From: Lichenibacterium ramalinae
GTDB lineage: Bacteria > Pseudomonadota > Alphaproteobacteria > Rhizobiales > Beijerinckiaceae
Length of the DNA: 64,000 nucleotides
Reading direction: 5' to 3'
Assembly (NCBI RefSeq): GCF_004137085.1
Contig: NZ_QYBC01000012.1
Coordinates: 124,001 to 188,000, forward strand
The notes beneath the pieces were generated by a model. That model saw only the letters and a program-made list of their open reading frames with translations. It was not told where the DNA came from and did no database searches. Position 1 is the first letter of the stretch. Each line of letters opens with the position of its first letter. A program made the translations under genes and the position numbers. Positions 1 through 11,840 of this stretch are shown here, piece by piece.

Positions 1-420
1 GAGGTCTACCGGGTCGCCGAGCGGCACGGCTGCAGGGTGTTCGTGGTGTCGAACAGCCCCATGATGGTGCCGCGCGACGCCTTCATCGAGCGCGTCGTGG
101 TGCCGAGCGGGCCCGATGTGGCGGACGACTGGATCGCCGAGCGCGCCACGGCCCGCGACGTGGTGGTGACGGCCGACATCCCGCTGGCCGACCGCTGCGT
201 CAAGGCCGGCGCCGCCGTGCTGGCGCCGAACGGCAAGAGCTTCACGGCGAGCTCCATCGGCATGGCGCTGGCGACCCGCAACCTCATGGACCAGCTGCGC
301 GGCTCCGGCGAGGTCACGGGCGGCCCCAGACCCTTCGGCCCGCGCGACCGTTCGGAGTTCCTCGGCGCCCTCGACCGGGCCATCAACCGCATCAAGCGCG
401 GGGTGGCGCCGGGGCGGTGA
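1..420 (+). CDS. UPF0178/YaiI family protein (5' end cut by window edge)
   Basis: The reading frame is open from base 1, so the start codon and the first residues (normally an Asp-rich motif) lie outside the window. The visible 139 residues contain the family's VVSNSP segment, a GPDVADDWI segment, a [13 protein letters not shown] block and a C-terminal [13 protein letters not shown] motif, all typical of the YaiI/YqxD (UPF0178) family. Members are thought to have a PIN-like fold, but their cellular role is not established. The next gene starts 82 bp downstream on the same strand. Confidence 0.85.
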   Translation, partial: EVYRVAERHGCRVFVVSNSPMMVPRDAFIERVVVPSGPDVADDWIAERATARDVVVTADIPLADRCVKAGAAVLAPNGKSFTASSIGMALATRNLMDQLRGSGEVTGGPRPFGPRDRSEFLGALDRAINRIKRGVAPGR

Positions 421-502
421 GCGAGCGTTCCGCCGGCGCCGCCGCGCACCCCGCCGCGACGCGATCCGTTGCGGTCCGGCACGGGACTGATAGACTTCGC
501 GC

Positions 503-1063
503 ATGCCGGACGCCTCGCTCTCCCCGATGACGGTCGACGAGTTCCTGGTCTGGGCCGAAGGCCGCCCCGGGCGCTACGAGCTCGACGCCGGACGGGTTCT
601 CGCCATGGGGCCCGAGCGGATCGGACACCTGCTGGCGAAAACCTCGGCCTTCGATGCGCTGTCGGCGGCGGTGGCGAGGTCGGGGCTGCCCTGCCGGGCG
701 CTGCCGGACGGTGCCGCGGTGAAGATCGATGCGACGACGCTGTACGAGCCCGATGCCCTGGTGTTCTGCGGCGCGATGCCACCGCGCGATGCCCTCGCCA
801 TCGTGGCGCCCGTCATCGTCGTCGAGGTGCTGTCTCCGACGACGGGGCGCCATGACCGGGGCGGCAAGCTCATCGGCTATTTCGCCATCCCCGGCCTGCA
901 TCACTACCTGATCGTCGACGCCGAGTGCCGCATCCTGGTCCATCATGCCCGCCGTGGCGACGAAATCGCCACGCGCATCCTCCGGAGCGGCAGCCTGGAC
1001 CTCGATCCGCCCGGCCTGGCCCTGACCGTGGAGGAATTTTTCGAGCCCATGCACGCAACTTGA
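503..1063 (+). CDS. Uma2-family (DUF820) putative restriction-like endonuclease
   Basis: This 186-residue protein matches the Uma2/DUF820 family, which has a PD-(D/E)XK nuclease fold and is often found in multiple genomic copies with unknown biological role. The N-terminal RYELDAGRVLAM segment, the YEPDALVF segment (core Asp), the VIVVEVLSPTTGRHDRGGK segment (core Glu and Lys) and the following GLHHYLIVD strand are in the expected order, so the active site looks complete. It stands alone between a UPF0178 gene and a leftward glucokinase. Nuclease activity is inferred from the fold only. Confidence 0.8.
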   Translation: MPDASLSPMTVDEFLVWAEGRPGRYELDAGRVLAMGPERIGHLLAKTSAFDALSAAVARSGLPCRALPDGAAVKIDATTLYEPDALVFCGAMPPRDALAIVAPVIVVEVLSPTTGRHDRGGKLIGYFAIPGLHHYLIVDAECRILVHHARRGDEIATRILRSGSLDLDPPGLALTVEEFFEPMHAT

Positions 1064-3681
<2,618 letters not shown>

Positions 3682-3731
3682 GACCGCCGCCCCCAGGCAA
3701 GCCGACCGGGGGCCATCCGCCTCCGGCCCAT

Positions 3732-3771
3732 CCCGCCCCGCCGAGACTTCGCGGTCCGGCGCGGGGCGGGG
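3732..3771 (+). other. GC-rich stem-loop in the mdh-sucC spacer
   Basis: The arms CCCGCCCCG and CGGGGCGGG pair perfectly, with a partial inner extension. No T-run follows, so it is more likely an mRNA-stabilising or processing hairpin, or a weak attenuator, than a classic terminator. Confidence 0.4.
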
Positions 3772-3822
3772 ACCCCTCGCGACCGGCGCGGATGCCGCCG
3801 GCAACGGTTTCAGGACAGTCCC

Positions 3823-5031
3823 ATGAACGTGCATGAATACCAGGCCAAGGCGCTCCTCAAGGAGTTCGGGGTCCCTGTGTCGCGTGGCGTGCCCATCATG
3901 GCGGCCTCCGAGGCCCGCAAGGCCGCCGAGGAACTGGGCGGCCCGCTCTGGGTCGTGAAGAGCCAGATCCACGCGGGCGGCCGCGGCAAGGGCAAGTTCA
4001 AGGAGGCCGCCGCCGGCGAGAAGGGCGGCGTGCGCCTGGCGAAGTCGGTCGACGAGGTCGAGCAGTTCTCGCGGGAGATGCTCGGCAACACGCTGGTGAC
4101 GATCCAGACCGGGCCGGCGGGCCGCGCCGTGAGCCGCCTCTACATCGAGGACGGCTCGGACATCGACCGCGAGCTCTACCTGTCGGTGCTGGTGGACCGC
4201 GCCACCTCGCGGGTGTCCTTCGTGGCCTCGACCGAGGGCGGCATGGACATCGAGACCGTGGCGCACGACACGCCCGAGCGCATCCACACGATCTCGATCG
4301 ACCCCGCCACGGGCGTCATGCCCCACCACGGCCGGGCCCTGGCCGAGGCGCTGAAGCTCAACGGCGACCTCGCCAAGAGCGCCGCCAAGCTGCTGACCCA
4401 GCTCTATGCGGCCTTCGTGTCCAAGGACATGGACCTGCTCGAGATCAACCCGCTGATCGTCACCAAGGACGGCCAGCTGAAGGCGCTCGACGCCAAGATG
4501 AGCTTCGACGGCAATTCCCTCTACCGCCACCCGGACGTGCAGGCCCTGCGCGACGAGAGCGAGGAGGACGCCAAGGAGATCGAGGCGTCGAAATACGACC
4601 TCAACTACATCACGCTCGACGGCACCATCGGCTGCATGGTCAACGGCGCCGGCCTCGCCATGGCGACGATGGACATCATCAAGCTCTACGGCGAGGCGCC
4701 GGCCAACTTCCTCGACGTCGGCGGCGGCGCCACGAAGGACAAGGTGACGGCCGCCTTCAAGATCATCACGGCCGATCCCAACGTGAAGGGCATCCTGGTC
4801 AACATCTTCGGCGGCATCATGCGCTGCGACGTCATCGCCGAGGGCGTCATCGCCGCCGTGAAGGATGTCGGTCTGACGGTGCCGCTGGTGGTGCGCCTCG
4901 AGGGCACCAACGTGCAGCTCGGCAAGGACATCATCTCGAAGTCGGGCCTGAACGTCATCCCGGCCGACGACCTCGACGATGCCGCCCAGAAGATCGTCAC
5001 CGCCGTGCGCGACGCCCGCGACAAGGGCTGA
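3823..5031 (+). CDS. sucC: Succinyl-CoA synthetase beta subunit (ADP-forming)
   Basis: Beta subunit of succinyl-CoA synthetase, which makes ATP while converting succinyl-CoA to succinate with SucD. The 402-residue protein opens with [17 protein letters not shown], typical of the N-terminal ATP-grasp domain. It has [15 protein letters not shown], the LLEINPL metal/nucleotide segment, and a C-terminal CoA-ligase-like domain with [12 protein letters not shown] and [10 protein letters not shown]. Length is about the family norm of 390-400. It is normally followed directly by sucD; here 693 bp carrying a decayed toxin-antitoxin module separates them. Confidence 0.97.
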   Translation: MNVHEYQAKALLKEFGVPVSRGVPIMAASEARKAAEELGGPLWVVKSQIHAGGRGKGKFKEAAAGEKGGVRLAKSVDEVEQFSREMLGNTLVTIQTGPAGRAVSRLYIEDGSDIDRELYLSVLVDRATSRVSFVASTEGGMDIETVAHDTPERIHTISIDPATGVMPHHGRALAEALKLNGDLAKSAAKLLTQLYAAFVSKDMDLLEINPLIVTKDGQLKALDAKMSFDGNSLYRHPDVQALRDESEEDAKEIEASKYDLNYITLDGTIGCMVNGAGLAMATMDIIKLYGEAPANFLDVGGGATKDKVTAAFKIITADPNVKGILVNIFGGIMRCDVIAEGVIAAVKDVGLTVPLVVRLEGTNVQLGKDIISKSGLNVIPADDLDDAAQKIVTAVRDARDKG

Positions 5032-5048
5032 ACGGTACGGAGCCGGCC

Positions 5049-5282
5049 ATGACAGCCCTCACGATCGACAACGACGACGGTCTGATCGACGCGCTGCGGG
5101 CAACCGCGGCGCGTCGCCAGGCGACGTCGCACGCCATCGTGGGGTCGGCCCGGTCGGCGATGGTCGACCGAGAAAGCGGCTCGACGACGTTCCGTGACCT
5201 CGCCAGCCTGCAGCCCCTGGGTTTCGAGACCGGCCGACGATGGGATCGGGAGGACACCCGTGACCGCGCGGTGCTTCGTTGA
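5049..5282 (+). pseudogene. Decayed VapB-like antitoxin remnant
   Basis: The 77-codon frame begins 17 bp after sucC. Its start ([10 protein letters not shown]) and the following short helix with ALRATAARR resemble the N-terminus of Rv0623-type VapB antitoxins, which help neutralise PIN toxins. After about residue 30 the similarity fades, with a later [14 protein letters not shown] segment reminiscent of the toxin-binding tail. It overlaps the start of the VapC-like remnant by 23 bp, the usual vapBC arrangement. Assignment is by pattern only; the gene could still encode a short peptide. Confidence 0.45.
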
Positions 5283-5685
5283 CACGGATGTCACCCTCGA
5301 CGCGGCTTCCGTCGATCCCGCCGAAGCCGCCGGGCATCGGCACTCGCCCCATCCGCTCGACAGCAGCGAGGCCGGCCTGTCGGCTCACGTCCCGCGGGAG
5401 TTTCCCCGTCGACGCCCTTTGGACGCCGTTCGCAAGGCTCGCGATCCGGCCCCCAGCATCGAGGCCGCGCGTGGAGCGACCGCCTGGCGACAGGCCCCAT
5501 CGTTCCCCCGGATGTGGCCTTCGTCGCGGCGGCGATCCGCAAGTTTCGGTTCGTCAAAGACGTCACGCTGGCGTGCCGCAATCCCCGCCGCCGCCGAATG
5601 CATCGGCGCCGGCAGCCTCTACACCGAAGACCGCAACCATGGGCAGCGCTACGGCACGGCGCTGGTCCACAACCCCTTCTTGTGA
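5260..5685 (+). pseudogene. Decayed VapC-like PIN-domain toxin remnant
   Basis: A GTG at 5260 opens [20 protein letters not shown], matching the first PIN strand (CFVDTNVLLYAxSxDP) with its catalytic Asp. Frame 1 ends with SLYTEDRNHGQRYGTALVHNPFL split over two recognisable blocks: the TEDxNxGQ acidic motif and the VxNPFL end of VapC. The middle of the domain lies in other frames: a +3 segment near 5390-5450, and a +2 segment FVAAAIRKFRFVKDV near 5515-5560. The gene therefore looks frameshifted at least twice and should not give an active RNase. It lies between sucC and sucD. Confidence 0.6.
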
Positions 5686-5724
5686 TCCCTGAGATCGCCG
5701 CGGCTCGGCCGCCGGAGTCCCCGC

Positions 5725-6609
5725 ATGTCCGTCCTGATCGATAGCAACACCAAGGTCCTCTGCCAGGGCTTCACCGGCAAGAACGGCACCTTCCATTCCG
5801 AGCAGGCGATGGCCTACGGCACCAGGATGGTCGGCGGCACGTCGCCCGGGAAGGGCGGCCAGACCCATCTCGGCCTGCCGGTGTTCGACACCGTCGCCCA
5901 GTGCCGGGACGCCACGGGCGCCGACGCGTCGGTCATCTACGTGCCGCCGCCGGGTGCCGCCGACGCCATCCTCGAAGCCGTCGCGGCCGAGATCCCGCTC
6001 ATCGTCTGCATCACCGAGGGCATCCCGGTCAGCGACATGATCAAGGTCAAGCGGGCCCTCGCGGGCTCCAAGTCGCGCCTCATCGGCCCGAACTGCCCCG
6101 GCGTCATGACGGCCGGCGAATGCAAGATCGGCATCATGCCGGGCAGCATCTTCAAGCCGGGCTCCGTCGGCGTCGTGTCGCGCTCCGGCACCCTGACCTA
6201 CGAGGCCGTGTTCCAGACCACCGCCGAGGGCCTCGGCCAGACCACCGCGGTCGGCATCGGCGGCGATCCCGTCAAGGGCACCGAGTTCATCGACGTGCTC
6301 GAACTCTTCCTCGCCGACCCCAAGACCACATCGATCATCATGATCGGCGAGATCGGCGGCTCGGCCGAGGAGGAAGCCGCGCAGTTCCTGGCCGACGAGG
6401 CCAAGCGCGGCCGCAAGAAGCCCACCGTGGGCTTCATCGCGGGCCGCACCGCCCCTCCCGGCCGCCGCATGGGCCATGCCGGCGCCATCATCTCGGGCGG
6501 CAAGGGCGACGCCGAGAGCAAGATCGCCGCCATGGAGGCGGCCGGCATCCGGGTCTCGCCCTCGCCGGCCCGCCTCGGAAAAACCCTTGTTGACGTCTTG
6601 AAGGGCTGA
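5725..6609 (+). CDS. sucD: Succinyl-CoA synthetase alpha subunit
   Basis: Alpha subunit of succinyl-CoA synthetase, carrying the phosphohistidine and the CoA-binding Rossmann domain. The 294-residue protein shows the [14 protein letters not shown] start, [10 protein letters not shown], the IGPNCPGVM segment, [18 protein letters not shown] and the active-site His251 in RMGHAGAI. Length and motifs are normal. It is cut off from sucC by a decayed vapBC module, so its expression may rely on read-through or on a promoter in the 5686-5724 gap. A hairpin follows in the spacer before sucA. Confidence 0.97.
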   Translation: MSVLIDSNTKVLCQGFTGKNGTFHSEQAMAYGTRMVGGTSPGKGGQTHLGLPVFDTVAQCRDATGADASVIYVPPPGAADAILEAVAAEIPLIVCITEGIPVSDMIKVKRALAGSKSRLIGPNCPGVMTAGECKIGIMPGSIFKPGSVGVVSRSGTLTYEAVFQTTAEGLGQTTAVGIGGDPVKGTEFIDVLELFLADPKTTSIIMIGEIGGSAEEEAAQFLADEAKRGRKKPTVGFIAGRTAPPGRRMGHAGAIISGGKGDAESKIAAMEAAGIRVSPSPARLGKTLVDVLKG

Positions 6610-6623
6610 ACCAGGGCGGGTCC

Positions 6624-6655
6624 GGGGCGGCGCCGGGTTACAAAGCCGCCGCCCC
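6624..6655 (+). other. GC-rich stem-loop in the sucD-sucA spacer
   Basis: The arms GGGGCGGCG and CGCCGCCCC form a perfect 9-bp stem. No T-run follows. Like the hairpins after mdh and after sucA, it probably marks mRNA processing or differential stability within the operon. Confidence 0.4.
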
Positions 6656-6739
6656 ATGCCCACTTCAGATGCAAGCGCACGATAGCTGACGCGACCATCG
6701 GTGGCCGCCGCCGGCCCCCGATCAAGGAACCACACGCTC

Positions 6740-9700
6740 ATGTCACAGCGGGACGACCAAGCCCTCCTCGGTTCGAGTTTCCTGTCTGGCGTCAATGCCA
6801 GCTACCTCGAGCAGCTCCAGGCCCGGTACGAGGCCGACCCGGAGAGCGTGGATCCCGAGTGGCGCCGGTTCTTCGACGGGCTGGACGACAGCCGCGACGC
6901 CGTGGTGAAGAGCGCGGAAGGCGCGTCCTGGAAGCGGCCCAACTGGCCGGTCCTCGCCAATGGCGAGTTGACGGCGACGCTCGACGGCAATTGGGGCGTG
7001 GCCGAGGCCGCGCTGGCCGGCAAGATCAAGGCGCGGGCCGAAGGCAAGGCTCCCGACGCCAAGGCTCCCGACAGCAAGGCTCCGGCTCCCGACGCCAAGT
7101 CGGCCGGGGCCGCCCCCGCCGCCATCTCGGACGAGGACCTGCGCCGCGCCACGCGCGACAGCCTGCGCGCCCTCATGATGATCCGCGCCTTCCGCATGCG
7201 GGGCCATCTCCATGCCAACCTCGACCCGCTCGGCCTCGAGCCGGAGCGCGAGAAGCAGGAGATCACCCCCGAGGCCTACGGCTTCACCCAGGCCGATTAC
7301 GACCGGCCGATCTTCATCGACAACGTGCTGGGCCTCGAGACCGCGACGGTGCGCGAGATGCTCGACATCCTGCGCCGCACCTATTGCTCGACCATCGGCT
7401 TCGAGTTCATGCACGTCTCGGATCCGGACGAGAAGGCCTGGATGCAGCTGCGCATCGAGGGGCCGGACAAGTCCATCTCCTTCACGCGCGAGGGCAAGCG
7501 CGCCATCCTGCAGAAGCTCGTCGAGGCCGAAGGCTTCGAGAAGTTCCTGGACGTGCGCTACACCGGCACCAAGCGCTTCGGCCTCGACGGCGCCGAGGCC
7601 ATGATCCCGGCCCTGGAGCAGATCATCAAGCGCGGCGGCGCCCTCGGCGTTTCCGAGATCGTGCTCGGCATGGCCCATCGCGGCCGCCTCAACGTGCTGT
7701 CCCAGGTGATGGGCAAGCCGCACCGCGCCATCTTCAACGAGTTCAAGGGCGGCTCCGCCTCGCCCCAGGAGGTCGAGGGTTCGGGCGACGTCAAGTACCA
7801 CCTCGGCGCCTCGTCGGACCGCGAGTTCGACGGCAACAGGGTCCACCTGTCGCTGACCGCCAACCCGTCGCACCTCGAGATCGTCGACCCCGTGGTGCTG
7901 GGCAAGGTGCGGGCCAAGCAGGACCAGCTGAACGACCAGGTCGAGCGCGAGAAGGTCATGCCGCTGCTGCTGCACGGCGACGCCGCCTTTGCCGGCCAGG
8001 GCGTGATCGCGGAATGCTTCGGCCTGTCGGGGCTGAAGGGGCACCGCACCGGCGGCTCCCTCCACTTCATCATCAACAACCAGATCGGGTTCACCACCTA
8101 CCCGCGCTATTCGCGCTCCTCGCCCTATCCGTCCGACGTGGCGAAGATGATCGAGGCTCCGATCTTCCACGTGAACGGCGACGATCCCGAGGCCGTCACC
8201 TTCGCCGCCAAGGTCGCAGTGGAATTCCGGCAACGGTTCCACAAGCCCGTCGTCATCGACATGTTCTGCTACCGCCGCTTCGGCCACAACGAGGGCGACG
8301 AGCCGAGCTTCACCCAACCGCTGATGTACAAGACCATCCGCGGCCATCGCTCCACGCTGGAGCTTTATGCCGAGAAGCTGATCGGCGAGGGCGTCGTCTC
8401 GGCCGAGGAGGTCGAGGCCCAGAAGGCCGAGTTCCGCCAGAAGCTCGACGCCGAATTCGAGGCCGGAGCGAGCTACAAGCCCAACAAGGCGGATTGGTTC
8501 GACGGCCGCTGGGCCCATCTCAAGCCCGCCGGCACGCAGGACGACGACTGGCGCGGCCGCACCGGGGTCGAGATCAGCAAGCTGAAGGAGATCGGCGGGC
8601 GGCTCACCGCCGTGCCGGACGGCTTCCAGCTGCACAAGACGATCGGCCGCTTCCTCGACAACCGCCGCAAGATGATCGAGACGGGCGAGGGCATCGACTG
8701 GGCCACCGGCGAGGCCCTGGCCTTCGGTTCGCTGGTCGACGAGGGCCGGCCGGTGCGCCTGTCGGGACAGGACAGCGAGCGCGGCACCTTCTCGCAGCGC
8801 CATTCGGTGCTGATCGACCAGGAGACCGAGGCCCGATACATCCCGCTGAACAACATCCGGGACGGGCAGGCCAACTACGAGGTCATCAACTCGATGCTCT
8901 CGGAGGAGGCCGTGCTCGGCTTCGAATACGGCTACTCGCTGGCCGAACCCAACGCGCTGACCATGTGGGAAGCCCAGTTCGGCGACTTCGCCAACGGCGC
9001 CCAGGTGGTGTTCGACCAGTTCATCTCGGCGGGCGAACGCAAGTGGCTGCGCCTGTCGGGCCTCGTCTGCCTGCTGCCGCACGGCTACGAGGGGCAGGGT
9101 CCCGAGCATTCCTCGGCGCGCCTCGAGCGCTTCCTGCAGATGTGCGCGGAAGACAACATGCAGGTCGCCAACGTCACGACGCCGGCCAACTACTTCCACA
9201 TCCTGCGCCGGCAGCTCAAGCGCGACATCCGCAAGCCGCTGATCCTCATGACGCCGAAGTCGCTGCTGCGCCACAAGCGCGCGACCTCGACACTCGACGA
9301 GATGGCGGCGGGCTCGACCTTCCACCGCGTGCTGCGCGACGATGCCGAGCGCCTGAGCGAGGGGCCGCGCCTCGCCCCGGACGACAGGATCCGCCGCGTC
9401 GTGCTCTGCACCGGCAAGGTCTATTACGACCTCTTCGAGGAGCGCGAGAAGCGCGGCATCGACGACGTCTACGTCCTGCGCGTCGAGCAGCTCTACCCGT
9501 TCCCGCTGAAGACCCTGGTCAACGAGCTGTCACGGTTCCGCAATGCCGAGGTGGTCTGGTGCCAGGAGGAGCCCAAGAACATGGGGTCCTGGAACTTCGT
9601 CGATCCCTATCTCGAATGGGTGATGGACCAGGCCAAGATGGAGCGGAAGCGTCCCCGCTACGCCGGCCGCCCGGCGGCGGCCGCCACCGCCACGGGCCTG

Positions 9701-9757
9701 ATGTCCAAGCATCTGACGCAGCTGAAAGCCTTCATGGACGACGTCTTCGCGGGCTGA
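6740..9757 (+). CDS. sucA: 2-oxoglutarate dehydrogenase E1 component
   Basis: Thiamine-diphosphate E1 of the 2-oxoglutarate dehydrogenase complex, acting with SucB and a lipoamide dehydrogenase. The 1005-residue protein has an N-terminal [16 protein letters not shown]2-binding-type segment. An Ala/Pro/Lys linker with repeated KAPD units follows at about residues 100-120. The catalytic region has [13 protein letters not shown], the ThDP motif starting [45 protein letters not shown] split over its usual span, and [11 protein letters not shown] 6740, behind AAGGA, is preferred over an in-frame start at 6701 because it gives the family N-terminus. The linker repeats look like local DNA duplication. 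Confidence 0.97.
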   Translation: MSQRDDQALLGSSFLSGVNASYLEQLQARYEADPESVDPEWRRFFDGLDDSRDAVVKSAEGASWKRPNWPVLANGELTATLDGNWGVAEAALAGKIKARAEGKAPDAKAPDSKAPAPDAKSAGAAPAAISDEDLRRATRDSLRALMMIRAFRMRGHLHANLDPLGLEPEREKQEITPEAYGFTQADYDRPIFIDNVLGLETATVREMLDILRRTYCSTIGFEFMHVSDPDEKAWMQLRIEGPDKSISFTREGKRAILQKLVEAEGFEKFLDVRYTGTKRFGLDGAEAMIPALEQIIKRGGALGVSEIVLGMAHRGRLNVLSQVMGKPHRAIFNEFKGGSASPQEVEGSGDVKYHLGASSDREFDGNRVHLSLTANPSHLEIVDPVVLGKVRAKQDQLNDQVEREKVMPLLLHGDAAFAGQGVIAECFGLSGLKGHRTGGSLHFIINNQIGFTTYPRYSRSSPYPSDVAKMIEAPIFHVNGDDPEAVTFAAKVAVEFRQRFHKPVVIDMFCYRRFGHNEGDEPSFTQPLMYKTIRGHRSTLELYAEKLIGEGVVSAEEVEAQKAEFRQKLDAEFEAGASYKPNKADWFDGRWAHLKPAGTQDDDWRGRTGVEISKLKEIGGRLTAVPDGFQLHKTIGRFLDNRRKMIETGEGIDWATGEALAFGSLVDEGRPVRLSGQDSERGTFSQRHSVLIDQETEARYIPLNNIRDGQANYEVINSMLSEEAVLGFEYGYSLAEPNALTMWEAQFGDFANGAQVVFDQFISAGERKWLRLSGLVCLLPHGYEGQGPEHSSARLERFLQMCAEDNMQVANVTTPANYFHILRRQLKRDIRKPLILMTPKSLLRHKRATSTLDEMAAGSTFHRVLRDDAERLSEGPRLAPDDRIRRVVLCTGKVYYDLFEEREKRGIDDVYVLRVEQLYPFPLKTLVNELSRFRNAEVVWCQEEPKNMGSWNFVDPYLEWVMDQAKMERKRPRYAGRPAAAATATGLMSKHLTQLKAFMDDVFAG

Positions 9758-9787
9758 GCGCCCCACGGACGACGGGCTCACGGATAC

Positions 9788-9805
9788 CCGCGCCGTTCGG
9801 CGCGG
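9788..9805 (+). terminator. Hairpin with short T-tract between sucA and sucB
   Basis: CCGCGCC-GTTC-GGCGCGG forms a 7-bp stem with a 4-base loop followed by TTTC. The T-tract is short, so partial termination or mRNA processing is more likely than full stop. Confidence 0.4.
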
Positions 9806-9860
9806 TTTCGATCACAGGACAGAGTGGCGCTGCGGCGTCGGCAATCGGGGCGACACTTCC

Positions 9861-11522
9861 ATGGCGACTGAGATTCGCGTTCCCACCCTCGGCGAATCGG
9901 TCAGCGAGGCCACGATCGGCCGCTGGTTCAAGAAGGCGGGCGACGCCGTGAAGGCGGACGAGCCGATCTGCGAACTCGAGACCGACAAGGTCACGCTGGA
10001 GGTCAACGCCCCCGCCGCCGGCGTCCTCAGCGAGATCGTCGTCAAGGACGGCGAGACCGTGACGCCCGGGGCCCTCCTGGGTCAGATCTCGGCCGGCGGC
10101 GCCGGTGCGGCGGCGCCGGCCGCCAAGGCCCCGTCGGCCAAGGCTCCGTCTGACAAGGGCGAGCCTGCCAAAGCCGAGACCGCCAAGGTAGAGCCTGCAA
10201 AGGCGACGGCATCCGCCGTCGAGGGCATCGAGACCGGCGCCGGCTACGGCAACCATGCCGATCCCGCCCCGGCCGCGCCCGCGGCAGGCGACACCGGCGG
10301 CGTCGGCACCGACATCAAGGTGCCGACGCTCGGCGAGTCGGTGAGCGAAGCCACCGTCGCCAAATGGTTCAAGAAGCCCGGCGACAGCGTGAAGGCGGAC
10401 GAGCCGCTGGTGGAACTCGAGACCGACAAGGTCACGCTCGAGGTCAATGCCCCGACGTCCGGCGTGCTGGCTTCGATCGGCGTCGAGACGGGGTCGACCG
10501 TCACGCCCGGCGCCGTGCTCGGCCAGATCTCGGCCTCGGCTGGCGGCGCTGCGTCCACCGCTTCGGCTCCGGCCACCAACGGCGCCGCGCCGCCCGCCCC
10601 GAAGGGCGCTGCCGGCACCATGCCGCCGGCGCCCTCCGCCGCCAGGATGGCGGCCGAGAAGGGGATCGACCTGTCGGGCGTCGAGGGCTCCGGCAAGCGG
10701 GGCCAGGTGCTGAAGGGCGATGTCATCGCGGCAGCCCGGGCTCCGGCGCCCGCCGCGGCGCGTCCCGCCCCGGCTCCGGCGCCCGCCCCGGCCCCCCGCC
10801 AGGCCCCGCCGCAGACCGATGCCGAGCGCGAAGAGCGCGTCCGCATGACGAAGCTGCGCCAAACCATCGCGCGCCGCCTCAAGGACGCCCAGAACACCGC
10901 CGCCATGCTGACCACCTTCAACGAGGTGGACATGTCGGGCGTGATGGCCCTGCGGGCCAAGTACAAGGACGTCTTCGAGAAGAAGCACGGCGCCAAGCTC
11001 GGCTTCATGGGCCTGTTCGTGAAGGCCGTCGTCGGGGCGCTGAAGGAGCTGCCGGCCGTCAATGCCGAGATCGACGGCACCGACATCGTCTTCAAGAACT
11101 ACTACCACATCGGCATCGCGGTCGGGACCGAGAAGGGCCTCGTCGTGCCGGTGGTGCGGGACGCCGACGGGCTCAGCCTGTCCGACATCGAGAAGACCAT
11201 CGCGGGCTACGGCAAGAAGGCGCGCGACGGCCAGCTCAAGATCGAGGACATGCAGGGCGGCACCTTCACCATCACCAACGGCGGCATCTACGGCTCGCTG
11301 ATGTCGACGCCGATCCTCAATGCCCCCCAGTCGGGCATCCTCGGCATGCACAAGATCCAGGATCGGCCGATCGTGGTCGGCGGCAAGGTGGAGGTGCGGC
11401 CCATGATGTACCTCGCCCTCTCCTACGACCACCGCATCGTCGACGGGCGCGAGGCCGTCACCTTCCTGGTGCGCGTCAAGGAGGCCCTGGAAGACCCCAC
11501 CCGGCTGATGCTCGACGTCTGA
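9861..11522 (+). CDS. sucB: 2-oxoglutarate dehydrogenase E2 (dihydrolipoyl succinyltransferase) with two lipoyl domains
   Basis: E2 core of the 2-oxoglutarate dehydrogenase complex. The 553 residues hold two lipoyl domains (about 2-77 and 150-224), each with the [12 protein letters not shown] lipoylation loop (Lys43 and Lys190). A peripheral-subunit-binding domain follows at about 257-292 and the acyltransferase domain at about 325-553, with catalytic His524 and Asp528 in DHRIVDG. Ala/Pro/Lys linkers separate the parts. Many SucB proteins have one lipoyl domain and about 400 residues. The two lipoyl domains are very similar in DNA too, suggesting duplication or gene conversion. No lpd follows; a 20-bp palindrome does. 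Confidence 0.96.
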   Translation: MATEIRVPTLGESVSEATIGRWFKKAGDAVKADEPICELETDKVTLEVNAPAAGVLSEIVVKDGETVTPGALLGQISAGGAGAAAPAAKAPSAKAPSDKGEPAKAETAKVEPAKATASAVEGIETGAGYGNHADPAPAAPAAGDTGGVGTDIKVPTLGESVSEATVAKWFKKPGDSVKADEPLVELETDKVTLEVNAPTSGVLASIGVETGSTVTPGAVLGQISASAGGAASTASAPATNGAAPPAPKGAAGTMPPAPSAARMAAEKGIDLSGVEGSGKRGQVLKGDVIAAARAPAPAAARPAPAPAPAPAPRQAPPQTDAEREERVRMTKLRQTIARRLKDAQNTAAMLTTFNEVDMSGVMALRAKYKDVFEKKHGAKLGFMGLFVKAVVGALKELPAVNAEIDGTDIVFKNYYHIGIAVGTEKGLVVPVVRDADGLSLSDIEKTIAGYGKKARDGQLKIEDMQGGTFTITNGGIYGSLMSTPILNAPQSGILGMHKIQDRPIVVGGKVEVRPMMYLALSYDHRIVDGREAVTFLVRVKEALEDPTRLMLDV

Positions 11523-11552
11523 GCCCGTCAGGCCGCTGCCGAAGCTTCGACC

Positions 11553-11572
11553 CGAACCTGCAGGCAGGTTCG
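11553..11572 (+). terminator. Palindrome downstream of sucB
   Basis: CGAACCTGC-AG-GCAGGTTCG is a 9-bp perfect inverted repeat 30 bp after the sucB stop. No T-run follows. It may end or process the sucCDAB transcript; an operator role cannot be excluded. Confidence 0.35.
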
Positions 11573-11741
11573 CGGTTCGGAGCCGGCGTGTGGCGGCGGC
11601 AGCACGGCACGCGTGCAAGGGCTCCGGCCCGGGTCCCGGCCGCGGTGGACAGGGGCCGGGGTCGCGCCGCGGAATCGTGACGCGACATTCATTTGACTCG
11701 CGCCCGGTTCCGCCGCTCTCATTCGGCTCAGGCCGGGACGA

Positions 11742-11756
11742 TGGCACGCCATTTGC
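11742..11756 (+). promoter_or_regulatory. Sigma-54 (RpoN) -24/-12 promoter candidate
   Basis: TGGCACG-CCAT-TTGC matches the -24/-12 consensus (TGGCACG-N4-TTGC), with exactly 10 bp between the invariant GG and GC pairs. It lies 85 bp upstream of the chosen ATG of the orphan peptide-binding protein and reads towards it, so nitrogen-type control by RpoN plus an enhancer-binding protein is inferred. The base after TTGC is C instead of the usual A/T. Confidence 0.5.
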
Positions 11757-11840
11757 CGCATTTCGGTTCGGTGGCCGGAGCGCCCTCGCCGGAGGTGGAT
11801 GCGTCCCGGAGCTGCCGCGACGAGTCCGGGACGGCAGCTC

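Larger units (their letters stand above)
11523..11840. other. sucB to peptide-binding-protein spacer
   Basis: This 318 bp gap holds a near-perfect palindrome just after sucB and a sigma-54-like promoter element upstream of the next gene, listed separately. No gene or RNA was recognised in it. Confidence 0.6.

Noticed and set aside
6743-9325. Leftward open frame of 860 codons
   Set aside because: Antisense shadow of sucA; the sense strand carries all E1 motifs.
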